In this document: in pieces, positions 13,351-25,258 of the stretch
How the letters are laid out: every line of letters starts with the position of its first letter
Position numbering within the stretch: the stretch's first letter is position 1
Assembly (NCBI RefSeq): GCF_021155775.2
Contig: NC_060234.1
Span: 3,100,001-3,164,000 of the forward strand
Direction: 5' to 3'
Source of the DNA: Neodiprion pinetum
Lineage: Eukaryota > Arthropoda > Insecta > Hymenoptera > Diprionidae
Length of the DNA: 64,000 bases
Program-made: the position numbers and the translations under genes
Notes under the pieces: model-generated
Told to the model about the DNA's origin: nothing
The model's database searches: none
The model's input: the letters and a program-made list of their open reading frames with translations, nothing else

Positions 13351-13522
13351 AAATGAACAGGGGAGGATAAGGACGGAGGTTGGGCGGAAAAAGAGAGGAT
13401 GGAAAAGAATGAAAATCACCCAGAAGAACGAAGGAAGGAATAAAAGAAAGTTGGAAGAAAAAAAGAAGGAAAATAAAAAAAAAAAAGAAGTGAAAAAAAG
13501 AATCAGGGGACGGGGGAAAGAA
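13351..13522. repeat. Polypurine tract on the plus strand (about 170 bases)
   Basis: Almost entirely A and G on the plus strand, with few pyrimidines, mostly G-rich at the ends and A-rich in the middle. Reading frames through it (Lys/Arg/Glu on plus, Phe/Leu/Ser on minus) are composition artefacts. Confidence 0.75.
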
Positions 13523-15088
13523 CGCCGCAGGGTACGAGGGCACAAAAGATTTCCGATTTGCTTCAGCAAGCCATTGCGAAGCGCCTTTGTCGCGGCCTTT
13601 TTACGGTTATCCACCAGCCGACCATCAAGCGGCAAAATTTTCGATCGGAATTAATACTTCACGGTTGTAAATCGAATGTGACTGAAATTTGCAAAGCCCC
13701 ACTTTCGAATTGCCGAGAAGAATCGGCTTGCTTACAGTTTCGATTAACCAGACTGACTGGAAAAGGTCGCGGGGTCAATTTTTCTTCTATTTGACAGGAT
13801 GCATCGACCGTTTTAAAAAGCTTAGGGACGTTTTTCAAGAACTCACAAAATTAACTTCGGGCACTTTGCACTTTGCACTTTGAAACGACGAGCTTGCGTT
13901 CACGCGATTAGTCAACATCACGAAATCTTACAGTCCATTTTTCTTTCAGACTTGGAAATGAAAGTGACAATTCCAGACGATGAAATCTGCTTATCAACAT
14001 CTAATGCAAATAAAATTCTAAAGGAGTTACATTTTTCAATGTTTTTTGCTAAGCTTTAAAAATTGCGGCAGTACTCATTGACCACCAAACAGTTTCTTTC
14101 GATTCTGGAATACATGGATATCATTCGAAAATGTTGCAAACGCTCTTCAGCATCTCGGAAAAAGCTTAAGGCATTTAGAAACTTCAAGAATATTGTATTC
14201 CTCGTGCCAATATAGGCAGAATTTGCAATTTTGCACATTCTACAATTTCGGTTATCTGTTTAAATTTCGTGAAAATAACAATTTTCACCCATCTCCCACG
14301 GCGTGTTGTCTTGTTATTGTGAAACGATCAACGATTTCAAATCTTGAAGAACGTTGTCAAGAATCTCTGTAAGAGCCTGATTGGATTTAGAAGGATTACA
14401 AAATAAAAAAATACGTGCCGCATATACTTTCCTTCACGTTGATCAATATCGATCGAACAGCGTTCTACGTAGCTTGACGATTCTGAAACGTTGAAGAGAA
14501 CCTTTTTCAGCGTTCATTAATAAGCCAAAACTCGCGGCTTCTCCACCGCCTTCTGAATTAATCATAGGAAAAGCTCTGATTCTTATCAAGCCCAGTCAGG
14601 CTTCGGGGGGTTCCTCGAAGGGCGGGCCGATGTGTCCGGCGAAACCCGAAAGCCGTCGTAACGGAGGGAATGGGCCAGACGGTAGCGTTGCGGAAACGAG
14701 GTTTCTTTTACTGCTGCACCTTTTAGCGGTGGCCTGGCTCCCTTTCCCTCTCGGGTCGGAGCGGTTGAACTTCCCTGAGTAATAACGAGGTTAGGAAGGT
14801 ACCGAAAAGCGTGCAATATCGGGACTCCCATCGGCGGCAAGGCTGTCGTCCAGTCGGTCCACATCCCTCGGGATACGGGCAGCGTCCGCGTGTCCATCAT
14901 CTCCAAGCGGTTAGCCTCCGCTTGCGGAATTGCTTCCGTTCCGGTTTGCCGGCCCGCGCATTGTCGCTCTAAAGGGACCCGAAACGCCCCGAGCCATTCT
15001 GGCGGTACGTGTGGCCCGACGGAATGCGTAATTCGTCATCTGGCAACCGTAGTTTGCGTTTTACTGGCTAGAAGCACCGGCCGTGGTT

Positions 15089-15112
15089 CCCCCCCCCCCC
15101 CCCCCCCCCCCC
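15089..15112. repeat. Uninterrupted 24-base C run
   Basis: Twenty-four consecutive C residues followed by ACCACCCCC, inside a locally GC-rich 14.6-15.3 kb patch. It is the longest C/G homopolymer in the window. Confidence 0.9.
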
Positions 15113-15589
15113 ACCACCCCCTTAACGGCAGAGTTTGAGACTTCGAAAACGGGCTTCAGACCCGGCAGCCACGCCTCGCACTCCACAGACCGAACGGAAC
15201 TCCAAGTATCGCGGTGCCGAGGAAATCCACCAGCTGTAACACACCCTGAGTTCATCGCACGTGAGGCTTCACGCGCTCACGTTTCGCAGGACAAGGTCAA
15301 GCGCCACTCGCGACGAAGGTACTCGAGGTGTACTTCGGTGATTGTCCTCAATCTGCGATACACTTGGTACATCGGTGAACACCGGACATGTGTTTTTTTT
15401 TCACGTGCCAACTCGGTCGTTAAACGGGTGAAAACCACCCTCAGGTTTACTTCCAACAAACAAGGAATACAACTTCTGACGGTGAAAACACCGTGCAATA
15501 GGTTCCACCCAATTCAAAAATAATTCCATAATTTTTTCAGATTTTTATCTTAACTCTAAGCCGTGCTCCAACGAAGGTGGAATCCATTA

Positions 15590-15740
15590 AACCCTTTCAG
15601 GGACACATCGGATCTCCCCAACAAATTTAGATGAAATTTGTTACAGGTGGGTATCCTGGGTCACTGATTACGAATCTGAACTCAAAATTTGATAATTCAA
15701 AGTGGCAGATTCAGTATGGTGGACCAGAACCCCAAAAGTC
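15590..15740 (-). repeat. Dispersed family 3 fragment
   Basis: The stretch with ACTGATTACGAATCTGAACT and AAAGTGGCAGATTCAG, read in reverse complement, matches 49125..49260 (TCTGCCATTTTGGATT, then AGATTCGTGATTAGGGATT). It starts after CCATTAAACCCTTTCAGGGAC. Boundaries and class are uncertain. Confidence 0.45.
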
Positions 15741-18700
15741 AGCAACCTAGAAAATCCCCGAGTACCGAGTTTTGTCGAAATCAAATGACTTTTCGGATTT
15801 CACTCCGTCATACTGCATCCGATCTTCGAAGGGCAGGCCGTTCGAAATTCAAAAATGACCTTTCCAACCTCAGAAGAGTCTCAAAGAAGTGAGAATATGA
15901 AAAAAAGGAACTAGGATGGAGTCATCTGGTTACCAAGTGACGGTCCGTGTTAATCGATCGGATGCCTGGAGTATTTCGAGTAAATTTTATACCCAGGTCG
16001 TTCGGTTCTCCAATACACATCTTCCACCCCTTAACAATACTCTGAGAAGTCAATGAGTCTCGAAAGAGTGGAGAGAGCTGGGGAGTTTGATAAGTACTCG
16101 GTTGTATAAAGTGCCACCCGAAGAGTCGGAGTTGGTTCGTTTTAATTGCCGGATTTTTTATCTACGTAATATCGCACGTTTATCGCCTCGGGATGGGGAT
16201 GGGTATGGAACGAGGGAAGGAAGGGGGTAAAGTAAGGCGAAGCGAGGTATAAGTAAGAGCTCGGGCGAGTACGAAGGTGTAATTTTTGGTAGTTAAGCAT
16301 AATTTAAAAAGTTTTTGCCGGATTAAAAGTGGAACTGCAGGACCATAACCAGAGCCGCGTTAGCGTTCTCCTCTTCTTCCAGTTTCCACCGGTCGAGACT
16401 TCCCGCAGGCGGTGTAAGGTAAGACCGCATTCATTCCGTTCTTCCTGGGGGTGCGTTTTATTTTTTACGCGACACCTTCCGCCCTCGAAACTCGTAGGAA
16501 CTCTTCTTACCTTCGGTTTTTTTTCATACTTTTTTTCGTCCTCATCTTCTTCGTCTTCTTCTTCCTCTTCTCTTCCACGTTCAACGACTCGCTCGAGATC
16601 GTCGACAAAAAGGGATTTAATAACACAGTTGAATATCGTGCTTAAATTACAATACCTGCCCACCGAATCACGGCAGTCGCTAGGATTTCGCAATGAGTTT
16701 TCCTTTCCGCAGTAAAAGAAAGCCGTCGAGCTTCTTTCACTTAGCGTTTTCACTCCTTCACCTTATTCTTACCCCTGTGTAAACGCGCCGCCGAGAAAGA
16801 CTGCCGCCAGTGTTTTCTACACTATCAAATTTCCAGCACTGTCAAGCTCATTTCTTAAACGACTCCGACTCTCGCTTGAGTTTTAAAAGGGGCCTGAATT
16901 TTTTCAATTTTTTTATTCACGACTACAAGACCCTGCCTTCTCATCCATTGTCCTTCTCTATTTCGAACAAGGAAACGCCCACAAGATATTCCTCTCACAT
17001 TGTCACACGTCTTGTACCTTTGATCGCTTGAATCGAATCGAGGACAAGGAGATGCACTTAGATCAATGTCCGTACGTTGAGAATAAGCTTGCACGGAATG
17101 GATTTTCATCTGCTGCGTTTTAATGAAACGAACACTCCGTTAAAAAATGCAAGATTTCTTATTTCTGCAGGACAGTATCGCAACCCATCAAGATTCGTCA
17201 TGACGTTGTAATGAATCGCTCAACGTCGCCTTTAGTATCGCCAACACAGGTCATTTTTTTCGACCAAGAAAACGATGACGCGTAGTCGATATAAACGGTA
17301 CAATGTTTAGTTCGTAAAAAGTATCGCAGTCTGAGTGATGGTAATTTTCTTCACCGATTGCACAATTCCCTTGACAGAATCAAAAAGAATTGACCCTGAG
17401 AAAGCCTTTTTCTACCAAATTTCACCATTCCTGGCACTTTTCAAGTAGTACACAGGAGCTCTTCCTCGTTACAAGAAAATGATTTGGCAAATGCCTTTGA
17501 GATGGTTCCAATGAGTTCGGAATAGCGAGGATTGCAGAGGAGTGATTAGTGGAAACCCTTTGTCCGCATGGTCCTTCCTCGAAGGTTTTTCTAATACATC
17601 GTATAGCTAAATTATCTGATCATCTTGAATCAGATATCGGTTGTCGAGAGATTCCGAGGAGGACGAGGATCGGCGGAGAATCGAGAATATCGGGATTCTC
17701 CGAGTGGAGGAGTGGAGGAGTGAAGGGTGAGTGATTGATACTTGGTCCGAAGAGTTCGCGTGGTGGAGAAACTCAAGTAGCGCTTTCGCCGCTTTCTCTC
17801 TGGCGTCTCGAGGAAAGGATACGACCTGGAGAATTAGAGAGCGTTACCAATCTTGACCACGATAGAGTGGACCCAATATCTCGGCGCCGTTGAACCCGTC
17901 GGCAAGTTATTATCCATCTCCCGATAAGCAAGGAAGAGAGAGAGAGAGGGGGAGAATTTCGGGTTCAATTTCACCCCCAAAAATGCCCAAGAATATGGTG
18001 AATTTATCTCCGACTAGGGAAGCGACGGTAAGGATCATACCGGACCCTGAAATTGGAATTTCTGATCGCCGCTCGTGCGATCTTTCGGGTCTGATAAAGA
18101 AGGCGAGTTTATTACCCGGGAGGCTCGGGTCTAGGGTGAAACGATCGAGAATTCGCCTTTACCCGTAGTCTAATTAATGATAATTACACTAGAGCCTCGG
18201 ATCTCAAGTGAAAAGATTAACGGAGCCGGAGATGAAAGGGCGGGGAGGGGGAGGAGGCGGATTGAGTGCCGCGAGGGTTGGAGGCCTTTGTTTCGCCCTC
18301 TCTTCAAAAGAATCGGTAAGTGCCTCAGCCAGCGTCCAAAGACGTTACGAGGGACTCGCGTCTCCCGACTCGTCTCCAATTAAGGAGGTCAGCATCCACG
18401 TCCCACCCAACTTACCTCGGCGTCTGGTCACCCGTAACTTGACCTCCAGCCGACGGCCCTTCGCCCTAAGCCGACGGTCGGTGGCTTGCCGACGCTTCTG
18501 AGATCACTTGCGCCTTTCAGCGTAATCACGGAACTCCCGTGTCCTTGTAATTATCACCTGCACAGATTCGATTACAACCTCGCGCTGCACTGGCTCGAGT
18601 TGCTTCGAATAGTCGAGACTTCTCGCGTGACTCGGATTTCGTATCTTTTTTTTAATTCTATACCGTAAACCATTGCGGCGTTAAAGTTGATACAAATTGG

Positions 18701-18884
18701 CGGTTGTCGACTGCTGCTGAACAATTTTTACGTAGCGTTGGACTTGCATCGAATATAGCTAGATTGACACCGAATTATTGTCGACGGAAGTTCACGCCAC
18801 ATTTTTCTCGTAATTTGAAGGCCTTTTCAAATCCTATATAAACGTAATTTTTTCCCGTGAGGTTCGGGACTCTGAATGGTCAGG

Positions 18885-19130
18885 CAAACGCTTAGGTCAA
18901 GTCGCATCGAATTGAATGTTCGAAACTTTGGACGTTGAAACTCCGCACGATCTGAAGGGTCAAAATCTCAAACGGTCGGATCAACCGTCGGGTCAATTTG
19001 ACGGCAAAAATTTCAAACAGCGAAGAGATTGCGAATAATAAAAAAGTGTCTATACTCTCAAATCGCTGAAGGGATAAATTTCCAAACGATGAAAATGACC
19101 GACCCAAAAATTGGTAAAAACACAAGACAA
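18885..19130. repeat. Decayed short tandem-like stretch (GGGTCAA...CAAACG words)
   Basis: Segments AGGTCAAGTCGCATCG, GGGTCAAAATCTCAAACGG, GGGTCAATTTGACGGC and GGGATAAATTTCCAAACG follow one another at about 30-60 bases. They suggest an old tandem array. The signal is weak. Confidence 0.3.
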
Positions 19131-22100
19131 CGTATCACAAAAACGTCCAATAATTACAATCATTTTGAATTTCGATGATACGAAGTTTCGACAACTTTGA
19201 TGTTTTGAGTACATATTCGCAAAATGATGATCAGAATATCGCCATCCCTGACCTTTGACCCGCAACAATTTCTACACCTACGTCCAGTGCCACTTGGCTT
19301 CGATAACAATCCGGAGGAGTGTAATGAATGTGGGTTGGCACTAGAGAGGCAGAGGATTGCTGCAGGGTTTGGGCACGGATTGTGGAATCGTAAAAACGGT
19401 AGGTAGGACAATTCGGAGATAAAACGAGGCTGAGCTTCTAGGAAATCCCGTTAATGTTGCTACGTGCCAAACATTTTGCGGTTACCCAAAATTCACAGAC
19501 GTGATACTCAGCCGTTTCTCTCCTTCTTCTGCTTTGTTTCCCTCGCCGCAAGAATTTCCGTATTTATACGACTCGACCTCTTTTTTTTCTATGTGTAAAA
19601 CACACGTACTGCGTACGCAAAACATACACGGCGTGCGGATGAAAAAAAAAAACATTTAATTTGTATCAAGTTCTTCTCTGGAACTCCGGCGAATTCGCAC
19701 GGTTAAAAGAGACAAAAAAAAAAACAACCATCCACTTTTGAAGGCCGTACCCGTTTCGCAAAATTAGATCCTACAAGCTGTATACCCTAAACGTATGATG
19801 AACAAATTTTCACGGTCGTAAGTAAATTGCCTCTCGGTAAGACAAAGTGAGCATAAGACTAAACTCGTTTTTGCATTAGTAAATTCCTTGTTTTTTTCTC
19901 CCCTTCGTCTAGATAAAATGAAAAATTTTTTAACGGAATGTAGAAGCGAGTGAAGTTTTTTTTTTTCAACTTCTACAACTCGACAGATAAATTCTCTTGC
20001 GATACAGTTCTCTGTTACGCTTAGCGACGGGAATTTTTGTATTGTTTTGGCTAAATCCGTATATTGCCGAAACTTCATCGAGAGCTAGCGTTTGATGATG
20101 AAAGAAAAACAAAAAAAAACAAAATTTGTTTCATACGAAAAGTACTGAAACAGCGAGAAAATAATTCCCCGACAGCAAAAAAGCTCGCAATGCGTCATAT
20201 GAGAGGGGGAGGGAGTTTCTCGCTTGATTAAAACAGTAATTTCTCCAGCGTTCGATATTCAACAGTCAGTCACACGCGTGATTACCATTCCGAAATATCG
20301 AAGGGGAGGGTTTGGCGCGTAACAGATGTCGGACTTCTGTTCATAGTTGGCGAAAGCAAGAGCAGACGCACAAAAAAAGCTCTCGTAATGCGTGACAATC
20401 GGAGGGTTGGAACTTGCAGATTTGCCGAACGCGCCAGACACGCCTCGGTCCCTCGTTTATTATAGTTCGGCGAAAAAGTTCAGTCCGCAGTTTTGATATT
20501 TGCGTGAGAACCCGCCTCAATGGTATAAAAGTTGCGAGTATTGATTGTCATCGTCCGATATCCGGAGAGTCGAATTACCATTCGTTATTTATTAGAACGA
20601 AATATCTAGATAAGCATATATTTTAATAGTTTTACCAACTGTGGTTCGACGAATAAGGAATACTTTGGAGGAACGATGTAACAAGAAAAAAAGGAGACAG
20701 AAGGGTTAGATAAAAAAAAAAAAAATTAAAATCAACTCAGATGTCAAATCAACGATTAAATAATATGAAACTTACAGAATTGTTCGAGTTGAAATTTCTG
20801 ACGCTTTTTTCTCAATGCCTGAAAATCTATCCTTCCAATACAATCCGACATGATTTACATCAGCCGCAAGCTCTTTAATTTTTTACACCATTAATATTCC
20901 AGATGTACCGAAGCTTTCGTACTTGTTATACAACTGATAAATCACGATAATCGCAAGGATCGACAACGCGCGTAGATATTAACTTTGACCATAAAATAGT
21001 ATAAATTCAAATCTGAATCTGGATCTGAATCTTGTGTTAAAAAGTTTTCTTTTTACCCTGCGGCGAACCAACGGCGACGATTGATGGGATTGACGAAAAA
21101 AACCGTGAGAATGAAATGGGCGCGGTTTAAGATGATATCGCGAGTCTTTGAGGATATCGAGCTTGCGGGCTTTACGCGATACCCAAACCGCGATCACCGG
21201 AAGACTCGAACCATGTTTTTCCATAATTGTGAAACAATCTTCAGCCGGCGATCGGCGGATTTGTACATATATACATGTATACATAAATATACTCGTACAC
21301 ACACACACATGTACAGGGTGATAAAATGAAACGGAACCTGAGCAGCGGCCGTTTCGAGTGCCAGCGGACGACTGCACGCAACTCGGAGCAGCTCTGTAAT
21401 CATTAGACGGGATCGAGGCGAAGTTTCGTTTTCACCCCCCGCCCCCTCCGTGTTCCTTCGCTTCCCTTTCTTTCCCAGGCCCAATATACATGTATACATA
21501 TAACATACATACGAATATGCATGAATTTTTTTCTCTTCTTTCCTTCCTCACTAAAAACCTCATTGTCCCCGGTTAATATTTCAAAGAACTTCCGTCCCTA
21601 CCCGTCCCCAGTTTTATCGTGTTCCCCGATCGTTATAATAATACCTGCGGCTTCGATCCCCGGTTTTTCCTACCCTCGATCCTCTTATTTCCCATTTCTT
21701 TCCCCGGGAGAAATACGTCGGTGCGTGTAATCGGCGTCAGCTCACCCCCAACCCTCAGGGAAAGTCACCGGGCGCGGTGAAACGGCGTGAAAATTTGCAC
21801 GCAGAATCCAACCTCGAGTTTCGTACGTGATACGACGCGAGTCTTCTTCGTTTCCCAATTACTTTTTGTTTGTTTTCTCACCTGCCGCGTTATACTCGAA
21901 TCTATAGAACGAAGTAAGATTGCGGCAAAAAAATGCGTTCTTTCCTCGTGGCAATTTTTCTCACATCGCTTGTGAACGATGAAGAAAAAGGTACGTACGG
22001 CCGGATGAAAATTTTTATAATGGTTTCACGGCCTCGACCGAATAGCAATTGACTCGTTTTCGTATTAAAAAGTGAACGCCTCGTTTTTCAAAATCTCACG

Positions 22101-23106
22101 TTTAAGCGTACGTCATTGAGAGCCGTAAAACAGGCCTTTTTCTCCAAACATTATTTCCGAAGTTACGAACAACGATAGACGCTTGGTTTTTTTATTTTTT
22201 CTTAATTTCTCTTTTTCAATTCGAATCGTCCGCTTGTCAGCTTTATCCAAATTAAGAAAAAACAAAGTCATCCAGCTTTACCGATTAATAATTTATTAAC
22301 AGTAACGTGCAGCATCGGGCACGATGAACGTCGTCGAACTTCGGAAACTATGTTTGAAAAAAAGCTTCCTTTACGCCTCTCGAGGTTCCCTAAGCTCCGT
22401 AATGCGATTACAGTACAACAATGACGATTCCATTGATTATAACGGGAGAGAGATCGACAGGCGCTTTAAGCTGTTTCCAGGCTTACCGAATATCAATATA
22501 CAATATCGCGTCTTCGTAGACAACGGGACGGAAAATCCCGTCTAGGAGAGATCAAGCGTTGACAAGCAACGTTCCGAAGCAATCAAGAGACAAAGATAAC
22601 GATAACGGAAGCGAGTAAGTAACTTTGACGCGTGACGCGCGTGAGCTTCTCGAAACGGATGAAGCTCGAATGACGGCCTCGGGAATATTCATGCAGGTTT
22701 GAGTGGCGCGTGGCTCGCTCGAGGGTTGAAAAGGGGCTGCGCGACTATCGGTGATAAGTGCCAGCCTAGGAGACATTCGGAGTCGTGATTCGAGAGCTCG
22801 GAGGTCGTGGAGAGGCGGCAGCCGACACGGTTATTTCCGAGGACTTAGTTCGGACCGGAAAGCAAATTGTTCGGGTTATAAGGACGGTTCGCACGCCGGT
22901 TCGACCGAGCCTTGAGCTTTCGACGAGTATCACGCCCGAGGCGAAGGTATCGTTCAGGTAGATGCGATAAAGGAGCACGATTCCGCTAACGGGAATCAAG
23001 GATCTCAACTGGACTTCTCGGATTTAGGAATGGGGAATTTATCCTCTCGCAAGGAAGATATTCCGGATCGATATCTTCGATTTCATATCTTTTGTAACAT
23101 GTTACG

Positions 23107-23423
23107 GTAGACTAAAAACTAAGTCACACCATTTTTTTTTTTTTTTTTTCTTCTCTCATCTGTCGTTAAACATTTGAAACGGGGTGAAACCATCCCCCGA
23201 AATAAGCCGCGTCAATGGGCGATTTGGTAGTTTTTTATTTAATTTTTTTTTTCCATTGAGAAAATTACGTTGTTCATTTCTTGGAATGGTTAAAAAATAA
23301 GAACGGGTGAAAGTGCAGAATCACCCCTTGGCGTGCTTTACTTCGGAGGGTGGTTTCACCCCCACAAAGTGTTTAATGGCAGATAAGAAAAAAATAATAC
23401 GTTTCGCTTAGTTTTTAGGCTCC
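23107..23423. mobile_element. Long inverted-repeat (foldback/MITE-like) element, 317 bp
   Basis: The arms are about 90-95 bases each. The left arm begins GTAGACTAAAAACTAAGTCA and the right arm ends CGCTTAGTTTTTAGGCTCC. Inside, CTCATCTGTCGTTAAACATT pairs with AGTGTTTAATGGCAGATAAG, and GGGGTGAAACCATCCCCCG pairs with CGGAGGGTGGTTTCACCCCC. A spacer of about 120 bases separates the arms. It has no coding frame. It could fold into a large hairpin. Confidence 0.75.
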
Positions 23424-23639
23424 TCTATTATATTACAAAAGAAATAAAATCGAAAATTTTGTCAGATGCAGAATTCTTATCAACCGTTGAAATTGGTTAG
23501 GTCACCTTGCGGAAGATTGACAAAATTATCATCATTCTACTTAGGATATCAGATACTACATTGGATCGACGAAAGTTAAGACTTGACCAATTTGTTTTAT
23601 TATGCTCACCTTCTAAATTTTGTGAAGGATCGATTGTAC

Positions 23640-23935
23640 AGAAATCAATTATACGGAACACATATTCTACAGAATATGTTCTGGAAAATTATTTTTCTAC
23701 GCAAAATTTTCCTGCAGAAGAAAAAAATTCGAAGGTCGCATCAGAAATAATTTTGCGTAATTTATTCTAAAGTAAGATTGTTTTACAGAATATTTTTCTG
23801 GGGAACATTTTTCGCCCAAACATAGTCTGTGGAAAAACATTCTGTAAAAAAATATTCCGTATAACAATTTTCCGGTAGAAAATATTCTTTCGAACAATTT
23901 TCCTGCAGACAAAAATATTCTGTGAAAAAATATGA
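23640..23935. repeat. Decayed tandem array with ATATTCTGT/AATTTTCCTGCAGA motifs
   Basis: Words such as ACAGAATATTTTTCTG, GAACAATTTTCCTGCAGA and GTGAAAAAATATTCTGT recur roughly every 18-24 bases with much drift. The same periodicity shows in translation on the minus strand as a run of Ile-Phe and Arg-Lys pairs, which is an artefact of the repeat and not a protein. Confidence 0.6.
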
Positions 23936-24888
23936 ACACGTAATTCATTTGTAAGCCTGCAAAATTTTTCTACGTCGTCGATGTAACCGAAAGCCGGACG
24001 AATCGATTTGGACAAAATTTTGTCCATCGGTTTGATTCGTCGTCCGTCAAACCCTTCGCACGTTGTAAGAAGAATGTTCTCATCAGCCATTTCTGGCGAT
24101 GGCGAAATGCGAGTATAAAAATATTCGCTCAAGAAATTCCTATTTTCGCAAACAACGAAAAGGTCTTTCGGGCCACTTGATAATTCGCCTCGTTTCTCCC
24201 CCTCCCAACACTAAATTTTCCCGCCAGTGTCACGTGACCTCCTTTCCAAGTCCCGGCGGTCTCTCCTTATTCGATCCTCCAGCGCGAGTCTGCTTCTCGG
24301 CCGGGGTTACGTGAATCTTAATTAACGCCGGTGAGGAGCTCGAGGAACGGTGAGCGAGTGCCGAGATATCGAGTAGTAGCGTGGATAAATATCGTGTGCA
24401 AATACCGAATGGGGCTGCTGGGTTATACGGTTTTATTAACGAGATGGAAGGGCAAACCCTTAATTTACAGGTGCGCCTCAACGACTCGGTTAGGCGTCAA
24501 CCCCACGGGGAAAGAAAACGGGGCCCGGCTCAGAAATATCGCTCCTGACTCTCGTTTTATACTCGCGAAATCTTTCATTCCTGTTATTTGAATTTTGTTA
24601 ACGATATCGAGTAATTATTCTCAACGTATCAAATCTCTTCGACGATATTACGCGACGGCGGAAATTTTAATACAACACTCCGACCTGTACTTTTTTGCAA
24701 TTAATTTAACCCCCAAGAACTTTGCGATATCGGTTTAACTTCTGTGTTGATTTTCATGTATCGATGTAAATAAATTCGTGGGTTTGAAATTTTGATCCTC
24801 AGTTGCGAAATCAGGTGGATATAAGATCTATTCGTCACCTTAAGGATGAAAAATTATTTCGAGAATTCGCGATACTCTTCGATTCTAC

Positions 24889-25258
24889 ACTGAGAAAAAT
24901 TTCATTTGTTACAGTAACTAGATAAATTGAGTGAAACAGGCATCGTTAAACAAAAACTGTTTGAATATTGCGCTATCGTCAATACTTTCTTGGTTGTTGC
25001 AACGCAAAATCAGTTCCTGAGGTTTACTCTAGTTTTTTAGTTAAACGAGGCTTCAACGTCAATTTATTCTTGCACCAGCGTTAAATTTTCGCAACGGTTG
25101 AAAGAAAATATAGTAACAGCGATCGTAATGAGAAAGAATAATAACGGATACTAGAATTTCCGCTAACAACTAGAAAACTAATATTCATTTTCTACTTAGA
25201 ACAATATTTTTCGATTGTAGTAAAAAATGAAAATAATCAATGACTGATTCTCGGTCGA
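24889..25258 (-). repeat. Dispersed family 1, inverted copy
   Basis: Begins ACTGAGAAAAATTTCATTTG, the reverse complement of the right end of the copy at 10227. The inverted match continues through AACGCAAAATCAGTTCC and GTCAATTTATTCTTGCACCA to about 25258, where similarity fades before the other terminal repeat, so this copy seems truncated or diverged at that end. Confidence 0.75.

Noticed and set aside
13012..13635. 207-codon minus-strand frame
   Set aside because: It is kept open by the polypurine tract, which reads as Phe/Leu/Ser on the minus strand. No domain is visible.
14586..14906. 106-codon minus-strand frame in a GC-rich patch
   Set aside because: GC-rich DNA lacks stop codons by chance. 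The product is Pro/Arg-rich without recognisable motifs and does not match any neuroligin exon expected on this strand.
20524..20531. TATAAAAG box as a promoter
   Set aside because: No recognisable gene follows it, and such boxes are frequent by chance in AT-rich DNA. Mentioned only as context for the direct repeat.
22324..22545. 73-codon plus-strand frame with mixed, protein-like composition
   Set aside because: No family is recognised, there are no good splice signals or upstream promoter, and the length is within chance.
23767..24132. 121-codon minus-strand frame with Ile-Phe/Arg-Lys periodicity
   Set aside because: The periodicity is explained by the decayed tandem DNA array. No start context or homology.
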